From contig OX438741.1 in the NCBI GenBank assembly GCA_949316235.1, forward strand, positions 39,880,067 through 39,944,066: a stretch of DNA of 64,000 nucleotides, in the 5' to 3' direction. The DNA comes from Oegoconia quadripuncta (Eukaryota > Arthropoda > Insecta > Lepidoptera > Autostichidae). A program made the translations under genes and the position numbers. Of the stretch, positions 13,201-21,589 are shown piece after piece. A model generated the notes under the pieces. The model did no database searches. It was not told the DNA's origin and saw nothing but the letters and a program-made list of their open reading frames with translations. Numbering within the stretch: the first letter of the stretch is position 1; each line of letters begins with the position of its first letter.

Positions 13201-16200
13201 CCAAGAGGGCCTGATAAGCGGACTTGTCCTCCTGGGTGGATGAGGAGATCACGTCTGGGGAGTCCAGATCCTGGGGAAGAAAAAAATTCCGCTTTTACAC
13301 TAGCCGTAATGTAACAGGATGTTAGGGTCGTTGCAAAGCCATAATAAAGTATTGTAAAAAAATTGGTAAAACCGATTTCGGTAAAGTTCTCTCTATCTCC
13401 GGAGTGCGTCATCAGATCGTAACCAAATGTATATGAGACCTCCCTGGTGATGAACCCTATCAAACAAAATGATAATCATTAAAATCGGTTAACATTGACG
13501 AACATTATTGATTTTATTTATTGACACAATTCAAAAGACATCTTTTAACACTATTTCACTGAAACATAGCACTCGACTAATAGGAAATACGGTAAAATAA
13601 TTCGGTAAAAGTATTCGGTAAAAAAAACGTATTAAACTACCACAAAAAAAATATTGCGTTCCCGCAGGCAAATCACAAACAAGGTAGTTTTCGAATAAAC
13701 ATTATTACTACGCGTGTAGTCTGCCGGACAAAACCATGATCGCCGCTTGCTCAGTCGCCCGCCAGCAACGGAACGGCAAAAGCGCATATGACGTACAATA
13801 TGGCGGACACAATATATTTTTATTTTATTTTATTGTACTGTATTTTGGCATCTAACGGTCATTCATACAAATTAATATAAAAATATTAAACCATAAAAGA
13901 CTGCGAGTGCTCAATAGTAGTTTGGGATATTGGTTTGAGTCCGAGCCAAGAAATCAGCACTTGTAGCGTAACTGCGCAAGGTACGACACCGAGAATTCGA
14001 CTGAATACGCTCGCAGTGTTTTTAAGTTACCTACGACACAGAAATTACGCAGTGTTCAGCGTAGTCCCGAACCTTTCGCCTAGCGACTGTTTCGGCGAAA
14101 ACGTCTTCAATGTATTTTACATTGCAAGCGACACATCACGCGACGACATGTTCGGCCATCGTAGTTGAATGTTCAGCGCGCGCTTTCAAGGCGAAGAGTG
14201 GCAACGTCGCGTTCCTGTTCAGCAATGACTAACCTCTCTCTTTCAGTACAAGTGTCTTTCGTCTCCTTTCGTGAACACATCGACACAGAAGACGACGACG
14301 CCACGTATTGTCCGTCGCGCAACGCGCTGAACTAGACGCCGCTAATTGCGCTTTCGGTGCGTTTGGTATGACATGCCAACCGAATACTACGATCGATAAT
14401 TCAGTCGCCAAAGTATCGGCGCAGTACCTTCCGGAGGTGTGTCCCTACACTAAATTCGCTAGGTACGCTGTCTTCCAGAAACAGAAACAAAATCCAGACC
14501 CAGAAATAAAAAAAAAGGCGCAAACTGCGTCGAATTGCGGACATCAAGCCCGCCAAAATAACAAGCACTAATCATACTTACAGTCTTTCTGCTAATATTG
14601 CTTGACAGTTCTATGGGCAACTCGAAGTTTGGTATTGAGTGGAGATGGGAAGGCGATTCACACCACTCGGCCACCTGCAAATAGATTTAAGTTTATATAC
14701 TGTGAATAAAGAATCTGCAATAATACAGGAATCTAATCTAAACAAATAATACTACATTTACAAAGTAAAAAATTAAATATCCTTAGACATACACACAGCG
14801 CCATCTAGTTCCACAGTAAACAACTATAGGCTTGTGTTGTGAATACCAGATGGTTGATATACTACATAAATACATTTTTTTGTAAATAAATACTTATTAT
14901 AAATGAAAACAACCATAACTCGGGAACATATGTCCGTATTAATCACACAAACATATGCCCCTAGCGGGATTCGAACCCGCAACCTTTTGGTATAGCGACC
15001 AGAGTTGCTAAACACTACACCAAACAGGTCGTCATACAGTAAAGTATCTATAAATACAAATAATCATCTAGGTCAGTGCCATGGTGTACCACCACTAGGA
15101 GGCTGGCAGCATTACCCCACTGCATCGCAATACTAATGCGTTTTTTTTTTATGCACAACGTGTTGCTACTTGGCCTCAATCACACCTGATGTTAAGTGAA
15201 GATGAGGTCGAAGGTGGAAGCGTACTGACCCGGAAACCCCAACAGATTTGGGGGACTGGCTATCTTATCTCTGACAGCCGGAACACAACAATGCTATTAA
15301 CATTGCTGCTTGGCGGCAGATTTAGATAAGATGGTGGTAGCTAGCCAGTCGGATATTTTAACACGTTCAAGGACACTGAACCAGAAACAATAGATGCTTT
15401 ATTGTTATTACGTCTATATACGTTCAATGTCCGCCGACGTGTTAAAATGCCCTACCACCGAATACTTAAACACGTACCCCGCGTACCCCGCTGGGGATCG
15501 AACCCGCGGCCTCCGAATCGTAAACCCAATGTTGTTTACATTGAGCCACGAAGACGGTATTTCCTTATGTATAGGCCTTTTGCTAGATTCTGTTCTGTAG
15601 TAATAAGAGAAGTAGGTAAAAAATCTGTCTCTTTCCATCCCCAGCCACCAGAGGAGGACCGCTGCAGCCTGGACAGTGTCAGCGTGTCCATGGAGTCTGA
15701 AGATGAGCCTCCGGAGCCGGAACCGCAGCCCGAGGGGGAAGAGAAGCCTGACGTCAGCGACGATAATGATGATATGAAGAGGTGAGGTTTTGTACTCCTT
15801 TAACTGGGTCAATTACTCCCATAAATTGGCCCATCTATCCCAGGATGCGGTCCATTACTCCCTTGAATTGGCCTATTTTGCCCTCGATACAAACTGTCTC
15901 TCTGGCTCTAACCTATTCAAAAATGGTATTGTTAATTTAGTGGATTACGGACGAAACTTACCTCCGACCGAAATTCAGCCTCTGGTATTCCAACCGGCAC
16001 GCTAAAATCAGCCTTCGGTGTACTCTTATTATTTGACATGACATTCTCAAAGTCCCTCCTAATCGCACTCTCATTCAGTCCGGTATGCCTCTGAGGAGTG
16101 ACGTCCTTAGCCTCCGTAAACCTGGGCACAATCTTTCGCCTTTCCTTCTCAACCCTTGCTACATCTGGCCTCTCTAGGTCGAGTATCTGACTATCGGCAG

Positions 16201-16751
16201 TTGTAAACATTTCCGAAAAGTAAAGATTATTCTTTGAAGTATTTCTCTCAGGACTGTAAAATTTGTAGTCATTAGTATCATTCCTTTCATCTTCTATACT
16301 GGACAGACTTAACTCTTTATCGTCCTCCTTTGGTTGCTTCTTGGGTATCAGATCTGGGTAGCCGTCTGGACTAGTCAAGCCCATCAATGGGTGATCTGTT
16401 GTTAAAACTAATGAGGAGCTGAATTTTGGCGTTGTTATATCTAGATTCTTCGGCCTGTTTTCTAATGGTGATTGTATATTTAAATTTGACATCTTACTGA
16501 CGAAACTGTCGCTGAGTTCAATTTTATGTTTCTTGATATTATCATTGCTTTCGGGTTCTGATAGTCTCAAGACCTCAACTTCGGTTTCTTGGGGGTTCTG
16601 GAGGCGGAGGACATTGTCTATACTCCGATCGTCGAAGTCGGATGATAGGACGGAGTTTGGCGTGTCTTGAGATCTGAAGGATTCCGATCCTGTGTCCATC
16701 TTCTCATCAGAGGACTGGGAGAGGAGGTCGTCCTCGTGCTGGCGGGGTGTT
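1842..16751 (-). CDS. BNIP2/Caytaxin-family BCH-domain protein (eight exons seen, both ends missing)
   Basis: Exons, in transcript order on the minus strand: 16751-15962, 14674-14582, 13270-13124, 7040-6904, 6077-5945, 4316-4180, 3451-3320 and 1928-1842. All have AG acceptors and GT donors, and the codon phases join perfectly, giving about 552 codons. The first exon encodes some 263 residues of acidic, Ser-rich, probably disordered sequence. Exons 5-8 encode the BCH domain (BNIP2 and Cdc42GAP homology, CRAL-TRIO/Sec14-like), with [33 protein letters not shown] and [13 protein letters not shown] matching the animal BNIP2, ATCAY and PRUNE2 family. Family members are cytosolic or membrane-associated adaptors for Rho/Cdc42 regulators and kinesin-linked transport. 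The last visible exon ends in phase 2 inside the domain, so the final exon or exons lie left of the window. The start codon was not found. Exon 4 has an inverted duplicate at 15652-15788. The closest fly relative is probably CG11593 (inference). Confidence 0.92.
1968..2095 (+). mobile_element. SINE-C head fused to an inverted SINE-B piece
   Basis: A SINE-C type tRNA-like head (gacgaccgattagtgtagtg, B box ggttcgaatcc) runs into a reversed SINE-B segment near 2070-2095. It sits just upstream of the acceptor of the last visible exon of the BNIP2-type gene. Confidence 0.7.
2096..2310. repeat. unclassified repeat related to 16925-17100
   Basis: The motifs ctcgcctagggaacggcgag and gtagggaggacctggg recur in diverged form at 16980-17055. 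The stretch has no open frame. It is probably a 3' fragment of a non-LTR element, but the family is not known to me. Confidence 0.45.
2310..2395 (-). mobile_element. SINE-B head fragment
   Basis: Reversed tRNA-like head with the B box ggtttcgaacccgcga and the A-box side tagtggtcagagtttctaac. It is truncated. Confidence 0.65.
2816..3242. mobile_element. miniature inverted-repeat element M1, copy 1
   Basis: About 427 bases bounded by inverted ends. The left end reads tattgggtctttgcctacga and the right end is the complement of tcataggtaaggacctaata. The same family is at 20007-20953, 44322-44749 and 55067-55500. It has no coding capacity, so it is non-autonomous. The superfamily is unclear because the target duplication cannot be separated from the AT-rich ends. 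Confidence 0.75.
3780..3880. mobile_element. terminal piece of miniature element M2
   Basis: The run from tatgccaataacttctattt to aaaactcatccggtatt matches one end of the long-inverted-repeat elements at 34926-35675 and 62140-62650. Only one end is present here. Confidence 0.6.
3893..4172 (-). mobile_element. SINE-B copy plus inverted SINE-B 3' end beside a splice donor
   Basis: A leftward SINE-B body (3893 to about 4110) is joined to a rightward SINE-B 3' end (about 4105-4172, with gtggaactagatggcgctgt). The second piece ends within about ten bases of the donor at 4178-4179 of the BNIP2-type exon 4316-4180. Confidence 0.75.
4375..4940 (+). mobile_element. degraded LINE ORF2 C-terminus and 3' end
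   Basis: Two blocks translate like the end of a non-LTR reverse transcriptase. Near 4460 is a frame with [10 protein letters not shown], and near 4850-4890 codons read ISDYLND-like. They are split by about 330 bases of AT-rich sequence. The same ending occurs better preserved at 53195-53400. Confidence 0.6.
5502..5918. mobile_element. hAT-type element with 8-bp target duplication
   Basis: The element is flanked by identical 8-base direct repeats, ctctacag at 5494-5501 and 5919-5926. The ends are imperfect inverted repeats: caaggatgtcaaac on the left, and cagccatgtcaaac read from the right. An 8-bp duplication is the hAT hallmark. Inside, 5620-5730 carries a remnant that reads like a hAT transposase C-terminus ([11 protein letters not shown]). 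It ends about 25 bases inside the intron after the BNIP2-type exon 6077-5945. Confidence 0.88.
6161..6455 (-). mobile_element. SINE-A fragment pair in opposite orientations
   Basis: A short forward internal piece (6163-6220, tggtggtagggcatttg) is followed directly by a reverse 3' half (6221-6455). The shared segment is therefore present twice and inverted. Confidence 0.75.
6643..6890. repeat. 21-bp minisatellite abutting an exon donor
   Basis: About eleven units of 19-22 bases with the consensus gggnntaatgggccgcatcga. The array stops about ten bases from the donor of the BNIP2-type exon 7040-6904. Three to four units are also carried in the inverted duplicate at 15800-15893. Confidence 0.85.
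6792..7245. repeat. inverted segmental duplication, arm 1 (gene-oriented copy)
   Basis: This segment contains part of the 21-bp minisatellite, the whole exon 7040-6904, the upstream intron and the head of a SINE-A. It matches the reverse complement of about 15440-15893 almost base for base. Arm 1 is in the coding direction of the gene and its codon phase fits. Confidence 0.9.
7128..7460 (+). mobile_element. SINE-A, full length
   Basis: Complete copy: tRNA-like head (A-box side tggctcaatg, B box ggttcgatccc), body, and gtgcat plus A-run tail. Part of its head lies in the inverted duplication. Confidence 0.9.
7559..7745. repeat. dispersed repeat, copy 2 of a pair
   Basis: Diverged copy of 1151-1330 in the same orientation, sharing gatatttagtaataaaac at its start. 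Confidence 0.6.
7834..8086 (+). mobile_element. SINE-C, full length
   Basis: Head gacgaccgattggtgtagtg, B box gggttcgaatccc, then the body shared with SINE-B (tgtttgtgtgatgaatacga), ending gtgtccgaaatatttattta. SINE-B and SINE-C differ mostly in the head and the 3' end. Confidence 0.88.
8389..8663 (+). mobile_element. SINE-B, full length
   Basis: Head gacgacctgtttggtgtagt, B box gggttcgaatcc, body with gatgaatacggatatgtgta, 3' end with aactagatggcgctgtgt, and an (attatt)n tail. Confidence 0.88.
8665..9180 (+). mobile_element. IS630/Tc1-mariner-like element remnant (DUF4817-associated type)
   Basis: A frame at 8716-9174 (152 residues) encodes the C-terminal half of a DDE transposase: QHDGCPAHW holds one catalytic Asp and [10 protein letters not shown] the next. 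The N-terminal DNA-binding and first catalytic parts are missing. The left flank begins tacagggtgcttggtaggg, resembling the cagggtg ends of such elements. I found no matching right end. It is non-functional as it stands. Confidence 0.8.
9480..9710 (-). mobile_element. LINE 3' fragment
   Basis: The motif cttatcgcttatagcgatct with ctcttccagacaacc recurs near 42695 and 51335. It is a leftward 3' end of a non-LTR element with no intact frame. Confidence 0.45.
10187..10450. repeat. (GT)n microsatellite, interrupted
   Basis: A long pure GT run is followed by GTGTGTAC and GTATGG variants and a second GT run near 10378-10401. Reading frames through it are artefacts. Confidence 0.97.
10624..11998 (-). 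pseudogene. non-LTR reverse transcriptase, 5'-truncated
   Basis: An open frame of about 455 codons reads leftward from the truncation point at about 11998; no native start is present. It has the fingers and palm region ([13 protein letters not shown]), the FLDLKKAFD motif, [10 protein letters not shown] and the catalytic YADDTAIV box, followed by a thumb and C-terminal region. Jockey/CR1-group elements have this motif order. The endonuclease domain is absent, so it cannot act alone. The frame has no internal stop, suggesting recent insertion. It lies in a BNIP2-type intron on the same strand. Confidence 0.9.
11972..12665 (-). pseudogene. CR1-like LINE ORF2 C-terminal fragment
   Basis: About 222 codons read leftward and contain [16 protein letters not shown] and [15 protein letters not shown], typical of the region after the catalytic YxDD box in CR1/Jockey-group elements. 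The 5' part is replaced by a SINE-A at about 12668. The 3' end runs straight into the next LINE, whose truncated 5' end supplies the last few codons. Confidence 0.88.
12668..12963 (-). mobile_element. SINE-A copy, 3' end missing
   Basis: Leftward copy with an intact head and B box but no tail; its truncated end abuts the LINE fragment. A small internal duplication of tagccagg-type sequence is visible near 12730-12840. Confidence 0.85.
13028..13072 (+). mobile_element. LINE 3' tail
   Basis: The run acctacaaaataaagcattt followed by ttgactttgacc is identical to the end of the elements at 21475 and 48990. Confidence 0.5.
13650..14565. other. CpG-rich intronic region, possible alternative promoter
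   Basis: Between two BNIP2-type exons the base composition changes abruptly to CpG-rich, with few repeats. It contains caatatggcggacac, a YY1-like core, and many cg dinucleotides. Several short frames occur on both strands but none resembles a known protein. An internal promoter for a shorter isoform is possible but unproven. Confidence 0.35.
14772..15036 (-). mobile_element. SINE-B, full length
   Basis: Leftward copy from the cagcgccatctagttccac end to the head caaacaggtcgtc. It lies just upstream of the BNIP2-type exon 14674-14582. Confidence 0.88.
15141..15558 (-). mobile_element. SINE-A with an internal rearranged insert
   Basis: Leftward copy whose body (15141-15363) and head (15441-15558) are separated by about 77 bases that replace the normal junction. 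The head part belongs to the inverted duplication. The insert is bounded by the perfect 12-base inverted repeat attttaacacgt and acgtgttaaaat. Confidence 0.85.
15440..15893. repeat. inverted segmental duplication, arm 2
   Basis: Reverse-complement copy of 6792-7245. It carries the SINE-A head, the upstream intron, the exon copy at 15652-15788 and a few minisatellite units. The match ends at about 15893, where arm 1 continues into other sequence. Confidence 0.9.
15652..15788 (+). pseudogene. inverted copy of a BNIP2-type exon
   Basis: A copy of exon 7040-6904 with its acceptor (catccccag) and donor (gaagaggtgagg) intact, lying on the opposite strand to the gene inside one of its introns. It translates identically except for one visible D-to-N change near the end (DNDD for DDDD). 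It cannot be spliced into the host mRNA in this orientation. It would be usable only by a plus-strand transcript, for which I see no other exons. Confidence 0.88.
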
Positions 16752-16922
16752 CTGTAGTTACTACAACAATACACAAGTATTTATAGGACGATATTGTAGT
16801 CAGCTCTTATTTTTAACTCTTAAAATTTCGAACTTCGAACAAATGGAAATGCCTAATGAGTGGACCTCCATAATGACAGTTGAATATGTACTACGCGATT
16901 CAAATAAAATGATCATCAACCA

Positions 16923-17140
16923 CACAGCCCTTTCGACTTTTTTTCTTTTTTACGCAGGGAAATATACTACACATACTTCTCGCCTGGGGGACGGCGAAAC
17001 GGATACACTAAAACCCTGCGGCGATCTTTCTCGGCGGTAAGGAGGACCTGGGTTCGCATAGGTGGCTTCCAAGTCCTCTATTCTACCTATATATCAAATT
17101 TCATCCAAATCCGTTCATTCGTTTCGGCGTGATTGAGCAA
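16923..17140. repeat. unclassified repeat fragment
   Basis: Contains ttctcgcctgggggacggcg, related to 2140-2165, then tcaaatttcatccaaatccg, a motif common in insect repeat 3' regions. It is cut by the following SINE-A. Confidence 0.45.
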
Positions 17141-17387
17141 CAACGGGTTGATACTTGACCTCAATCACATCCGATGTTAAGTGAAGATGAGGTCGAAGGT
17201 GGAAGCGTACTGACCCGGAAACCCCAACACATTTGGGGGACTGGCTATCTTATCTGTGACAATCGGAACGCAACAGTGCTATTAACATTGCTGGTTGGCG
17301 GCAGATTTAGATAAGATGGTGGTAGCTAGCCAGGCGGACATTTAAAATGCCCTACCACCAATTTTTCATTGAGCCACGGAGGCGGTT
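17140..17387 (-). mobile_element. SINE-A with deletion in the head
   Basis: Leftward copy in which the B-box part is deleted, so the body joins directly to tttcattgagccacggaggc. It has probably lost its internal promoter. Confidence 0.8.
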
Positions 17388-17399
17388 TATTACAATATA

Positions 17400-17640
17400 A
17401 ACTATCGCATTTATATTATAATATTACTTAGATATGCTGTTCGTGGTTATTTTTAAGGTTAAAATTATTAATTGTGCTCTTTTCCTCCTGAAACACAGGA
17501 ATACCTACTTCAGGCACCAGTGTTTCATATTCATATTCATTTATTAGCTTGCCACTTGGTAGGATAGCTGTTACAAAAGGAGAGTGTACATAAAGACATG
17601 TGACACCCCGTGGGGGCACAGCAAAATAAATAAAAAAAAA
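17400..17640 (-). repeat. probable LINE 3' UTR fragment
   Basis: A short leftward frame exists but is not conserved-looking. The motif acaccccgtgggggcacag next to aaataaataaaa resembles a retroelement 3' end. Confidence 0.3.
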
Positions 17641-17678
17641 GTTTTAATTAACGTAGCCTATTTTTTATCTTTGTTATT

Positions 17679-17906
17679 TAAAAAAATATTTCGGACACTT
17701 ACACCAATCATCTAGTCCCAAACTAAGCAAAGCTTGTACTATGGATACTAGATAACGGATAAACATACATAAATATTTATAATCATCCATGACTCAGGAA
17801 TAAATGTTCATATTCATCACACAAACATTTACCCCTCGCGAGATTCAAACCCGCAACCGTTGGTTTCTCTGACAGGGTCACTATCCACTACACCAATCGG
17901 TCGTCA
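17679..17906 (-). mobile_element. SINE-C, near full length
   Basis: Leftward copy from tatttcggacacttacacca to the head caccaatcggtcgtc. The B box is slightly mutated (gagattcaaaccc). Confidence 0.85.
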
Positions 17907-18269
17907 AACAACTAAAACCAAACATGCATAATGTTAAACAAGACAAAACAAATATTACATTATTTATAAATATGTTACATTATTCTTCGTATTCAAGACC
18001 TATTTATGTAAATTCAAATATTACTTAAAATTTTTATAAAACTGTTACATACATAGTTAATTATTATTATATTTTTTTTGTTATAGAGATTAAATATTTT
18101 TGTTTATTTCAATTTACTTGTATTTCGTATTAATCATTTATCTATTTTTATTTGTGAGTATATGATCAGTAAATAGTTCCTCAACTTTATAGAAATGTTT
18201 TATTTACAGTGTTTTACATACCCATGTAAGTTTTTCTGAATGATTTATGCTTTTTACATGTACACGCGT

Positions 18270-18320
18270 TAAAGTTGTTGCACGCAGGCAAAGCCGCGGG
18301 CGGAAAGCTAGTACAAAATA
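18270..18320. repeat. short repeat end
   Basis: The motif gcaggcaaagccgcgggcgg followed by aaagctagta matches diverged sequence at 10596-10620 (gcaggcaaagtcgcgggcag). Confidence 0.35.
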
Positions 18321-18744
18321 TGCCGTCAGATTTTTGGTGTTTAAATATTTCACGTATTACTTTAGAAAATGGAACAACATAATGAAATCTCTTTTCAGTA
18401 AATGTGCGCTTTTGTAATCAATTTTAATAATAATTTCGGCAGCGAATGTGAAATTCAACTTTCTACTAACGATCTCACGCCGCCGAACGCGAACAATAGC
18501 GTAACTATGTGTGCGCACGCGCATTGTGTGAGCGCGACCTACTAACTACATGGCTTAATTACTCAGGTTGTTCTGATTGTCAGTGAATTTTAGACATGCC
18601 TTTTACTTGCGAATTCATTGGAGATAACATAAAAAACCGGCCAAGGGCGTGTCGGATATGTGGAACGACAGATAGTATATGGTACAGTCACTCACACTTG
18701 ACCTATTTTAGGGTCCAATACCTCAAGGAAAAAAGGAATAATAA

Positions 18745-18930
18745 ATAAATATCCATAGATATACACACAGCGCCATCTAGTTCCACGGCTAGTGTTGTGG
18801 TTGATATACTACATAAATATATCTTTTTTATATAAATAAATACTTATTATAAATGAAAACATCCATAACTCGGGTACACATGCGACCATTCGGTATAGTG
18901 GTCAGAGCTTCTAATAGGATTATAGGATCA
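18745..18930 (-). mobile_element. SINE-B fragment with internal deletions
   Basis: Contains cagcgccatctagttccac, gaaaacatccataactcggg and a piece of the head (tatagtggtcagagcttcta), but lacks the B box. Confidence 0.7.
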
Positions 18931-19074
18931 TTTCGTTGTACATCTGTCTGTCTGTCACGACCTTTTTACCTGACTACGAGGAAGGGTTATTTCTCAAGAG
19001 CAGGTGTAAATATCAAATTGAAATTAATATCAAATGATCAGGTCTACGGCTCCTTGAAGCTGTAAGTCTAGTTT

Positions 19075-19190
19075 CTATGGCAACGCCAAGTCAGTTAAGC
19101 AATGTTTAGCGCGGTCTTGGATGGGTGACCGCTAGTGACAATTTAATACGAGTGTTGCCGTGCTTCGGAGGGGACGTTATTATTTTTTCA
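19075..19190 (+). mobile_element. 5S rRNA-derived SINE fragment
   Basis: The run agttaagcaatgtttagcgc, then ggatgggtgaccgc and cgtgcttcggagg, resembles the internal promoter half of 5S rRNA followed by a SINE body. It is too diverged to be a working 5S gene. A second copy is at 48175-48300. Confidence 0.55.
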
Positions 19191-19689
19191 TCTGGTGAGA
19201 GGCGGGACTGACGGACGGATTTGCAATTTAAAGCTTAATATTTACCAAACGGATCCCTGAATCGAAAAACACAATGAGATACAAATAAGAGTAATTCACT
19301 CTAAAAAAATTGTTTCTTTTTTCTCTACTTAAAGGTTGTGGGGGAACCCACATCAGCGGAAGCCAGGGCACTATCTGTGGCACTATATCAAATGGTTGTT
19401 ATAGGGATAAAGCCTAGATAGTATAAATCCATCTATGTTTTATTAGATAGGTACCGTACCACATTTTGCTGTGTGGAAGAGGGGAGGTCCTATGAGGGTG
19501 GCATTTTCCCGTAGGAAAAAACCCTCTAAAATATAAGAAAAAAAAAACCTTTTTACAATATTGGCTGATAAAAGATTGTCTGTATAAAAATTTAAAAAAT
19601 AACAGAAGAACTTTAATGTTTCCATTCTCCATATCCAGAGGACCTCGATCAAATCTTCACCAAAATTTACCCTTACCTGCCCTTACAAA

Positions 19690-19750
19690 CAACTAGCTGA
19701 ATGTCCACCTGGCCAGCTACCAGCATCTTATCTAAGTCTGCCACCACTCA
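19690..19750 (+). mobile_element. SINE-A internal fragment
   Basis: Only the middle part remains (ctaccagcatcttatctaag), and it is diverged. Confidence 0.55.
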
Positions 19751-20423
19751 TGTTGAGAGCATCCAAGTCTTTTCGATAAAATAGTTGATAAGAAATAAAA
19801 GACTTTTTAGATGATAAACCTCCCTGCACAAAACCAGCTCATTCAAATGCTAGGTATTTATATTAATTACTATGTATATAATTATTATATATAAAAAGAT
19901 AAGCAATAGACATATATATTTATTTTATACCTGATAATACATATACACTATTCAATTCAATTATTTATTTGCAAAACTCAGTGTACATACTATAGTCACA
20001 CACCAATTATATTAGATCCTTACCTATGAAATTGGCGTTTTGTATGAAGAATTTCATTAAGACTGTTTTCTCCATACAAACATTTTTGATTTTTTTTGGG
20101 AACGGCAAATCCAATTTTAGCTAAACTTGTTATGAAATTACATTTATTTGCTTGGATTCTGGGTACATTATAAGTTGGTATTATCTCTCCGTCCCTACAA
20201 AATCTGCCTACTAAGGCGTGCAAATTTTCAAATAATTAATATTTACATTTAATTAAAAAATAATATTAATTTATGTTACATTTAAATTCATATTAAATTA
20301 ATTATACCTACATCAATATATTATTATAAAAAAACAACTTATCCATATAACTTCCCTGTTAATACTTAAATGATGTCGTATTCTAATTCACATTGAAATT
20401 CTTATTAAATTAATTAGATATCA

Positions 20424-20475
<52 letters not shown>
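20424..20475. repeat. (AT)n microsatellite
   Basis: About 25 AT dinucleotides in an uninterrupted run. Confidence 0.97.
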
Positions 20476-20477
<2 letters not shown>

Positions 20478-20794
20478 ACAGCTTATCCACATAACTTCCC
20501 GGTCAATACTTAAATAACAATTTAATACCTCAATAATTTACAATGTCAATCTCTACTTTGATCAATAAATTCATTTATGGAATAAAAACATTTCTCTATA
20601 AGCCACTGAATTAGTTTTGTTTTAAACTGTTAATTTTAACTGTTAATTTTTAAAAGTAACCGCTTTATTAAAGTTTCAGCAAATCTAAGAAATGATTATG
20701 GGAAGCACATGAAAAGAGCTCTGTTCAAATTTTTTTTATTATGTGATTTAGCCCAGAAATTAAAAAATATTTCACGTGAAACCTTGAAATAACA

Positions 20795-20895
20795 TTCCAT
20801 TTTTTTTTTATATATGAGAGGGCGGCAAACGAGCATGCGGGTCACCTGATGGAAAGCAATCACCGCCGCCCATGGACACCAACTACAAAAGGATC
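20795..20895 (-). mobile_element. LINE 3' tail inserted in M1
   Basis: A T-run followed by gagagggcggcaaacgagca and gtcacctgatggaaagcaat. Read on the minus strand this is a common lepidopteran retroelement 3' end with a poly(A)-like tail. The host motif ccattttccaaataaa is interrupted here, with ccatttt present on both sides. Confidence 0.6.
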
Positions 20896-21329
20896 CATTT
20901 TCCAAATAAAAAACGAAGAAAAAAAACTCCAATTGCATAGGTAAAGATCTAGCAAATACCTATACTCATACATACCTAAACAATCACATTAACATCTACT
21001 AACCAATCATTCGCCTTTTTACACTTACACTCTCATAGGTCGAAACCGATGTAATGAAGTCGTTTATTATAAGACCTCCGACTGCAGGTAAATCAATTTA
21101 TATGGTACGCTATTGTTTGAGAAAACAAACACATCTTTTATAAATTATTACTAATCGATAAATAGGATATTTGATACATAACTGGACCTTATATTTCAGG
21201 GTTCGGCAGATACCTAGACCTACGATTCTTGTTTATAGCTATTGTAATGATGATTTAAAGATAAAGTCTTTTTTGGAGTTCTTCTATTTCATTTTCTATT
21301 AATTTTTTTAATAGTCGGGTTTTAGTTTT

Positions 21330-21475
21330 TTAATTGTAATATATAAACCTCGAGTTTCTTGCTTGTTCTTCTCAGGGAAAATTGCATTTTGAACAAGCAG
21401 TAGCTTAACAAATGTAAAATTTACTATTTAAAGTGTGCCTACAAAATAAAGCATTTTTGACTTTGATCCTCAAAG
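21330..21475 (+). mobile_element. LINE 3' UTR and tail
   Basis: Contains ctcgagtttcttgcttgttc, aacaagcagtagctta and the tail aaataaagcatttttgactt. The same order is seen at 48875-48990 and, reversed, at 38280-38400. Confidence 0.65.
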
Positions 21476-21589
21476 TCTGTCAATTCTGACATCAAGTAAC
21501 AGTTGTCATACTTGAATTGGACCTGGTGCGTGCCGCGTGCCGCTATTTCACTGTCGTACTACATAAATTTTTATGTTTGAAATAATTTG

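Larger units (their letters stand above)
20007..20953. mobile_element. element M1, copy 2, split by two insertions
   Basis: The left part (20007 to about 20128) and right part (about 20640-20953) are co-linear with the other M1 copies. About 510 bases of AT-rich sequence with an (AT)n tract interrupt the first gap, and a LINE 3' tail interrupts at about 20795-20895. Confidence 0.75.

Noticed and set aside
14229..14411. Minus-strand first exon for a short BNIP2 isoform
   Set aside because: The frame has no convincing donor joining in phase to the exon at 13270, and the composition alone is not evidence of coding.
15652..15788. A separate plus-strand gene containing the duplicated exon
   Set aside because: No other plus-strand exon could be found within 5 kb, and the segment is a clear inverted copy of a minus-strand exon.
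17428..17619. Minus-strand 63-codon coding exon
   Set aside because: It ends in a retroelement-like 3' motif with an (aaat)n tail, and no splice signals fit the neighbouring exons.
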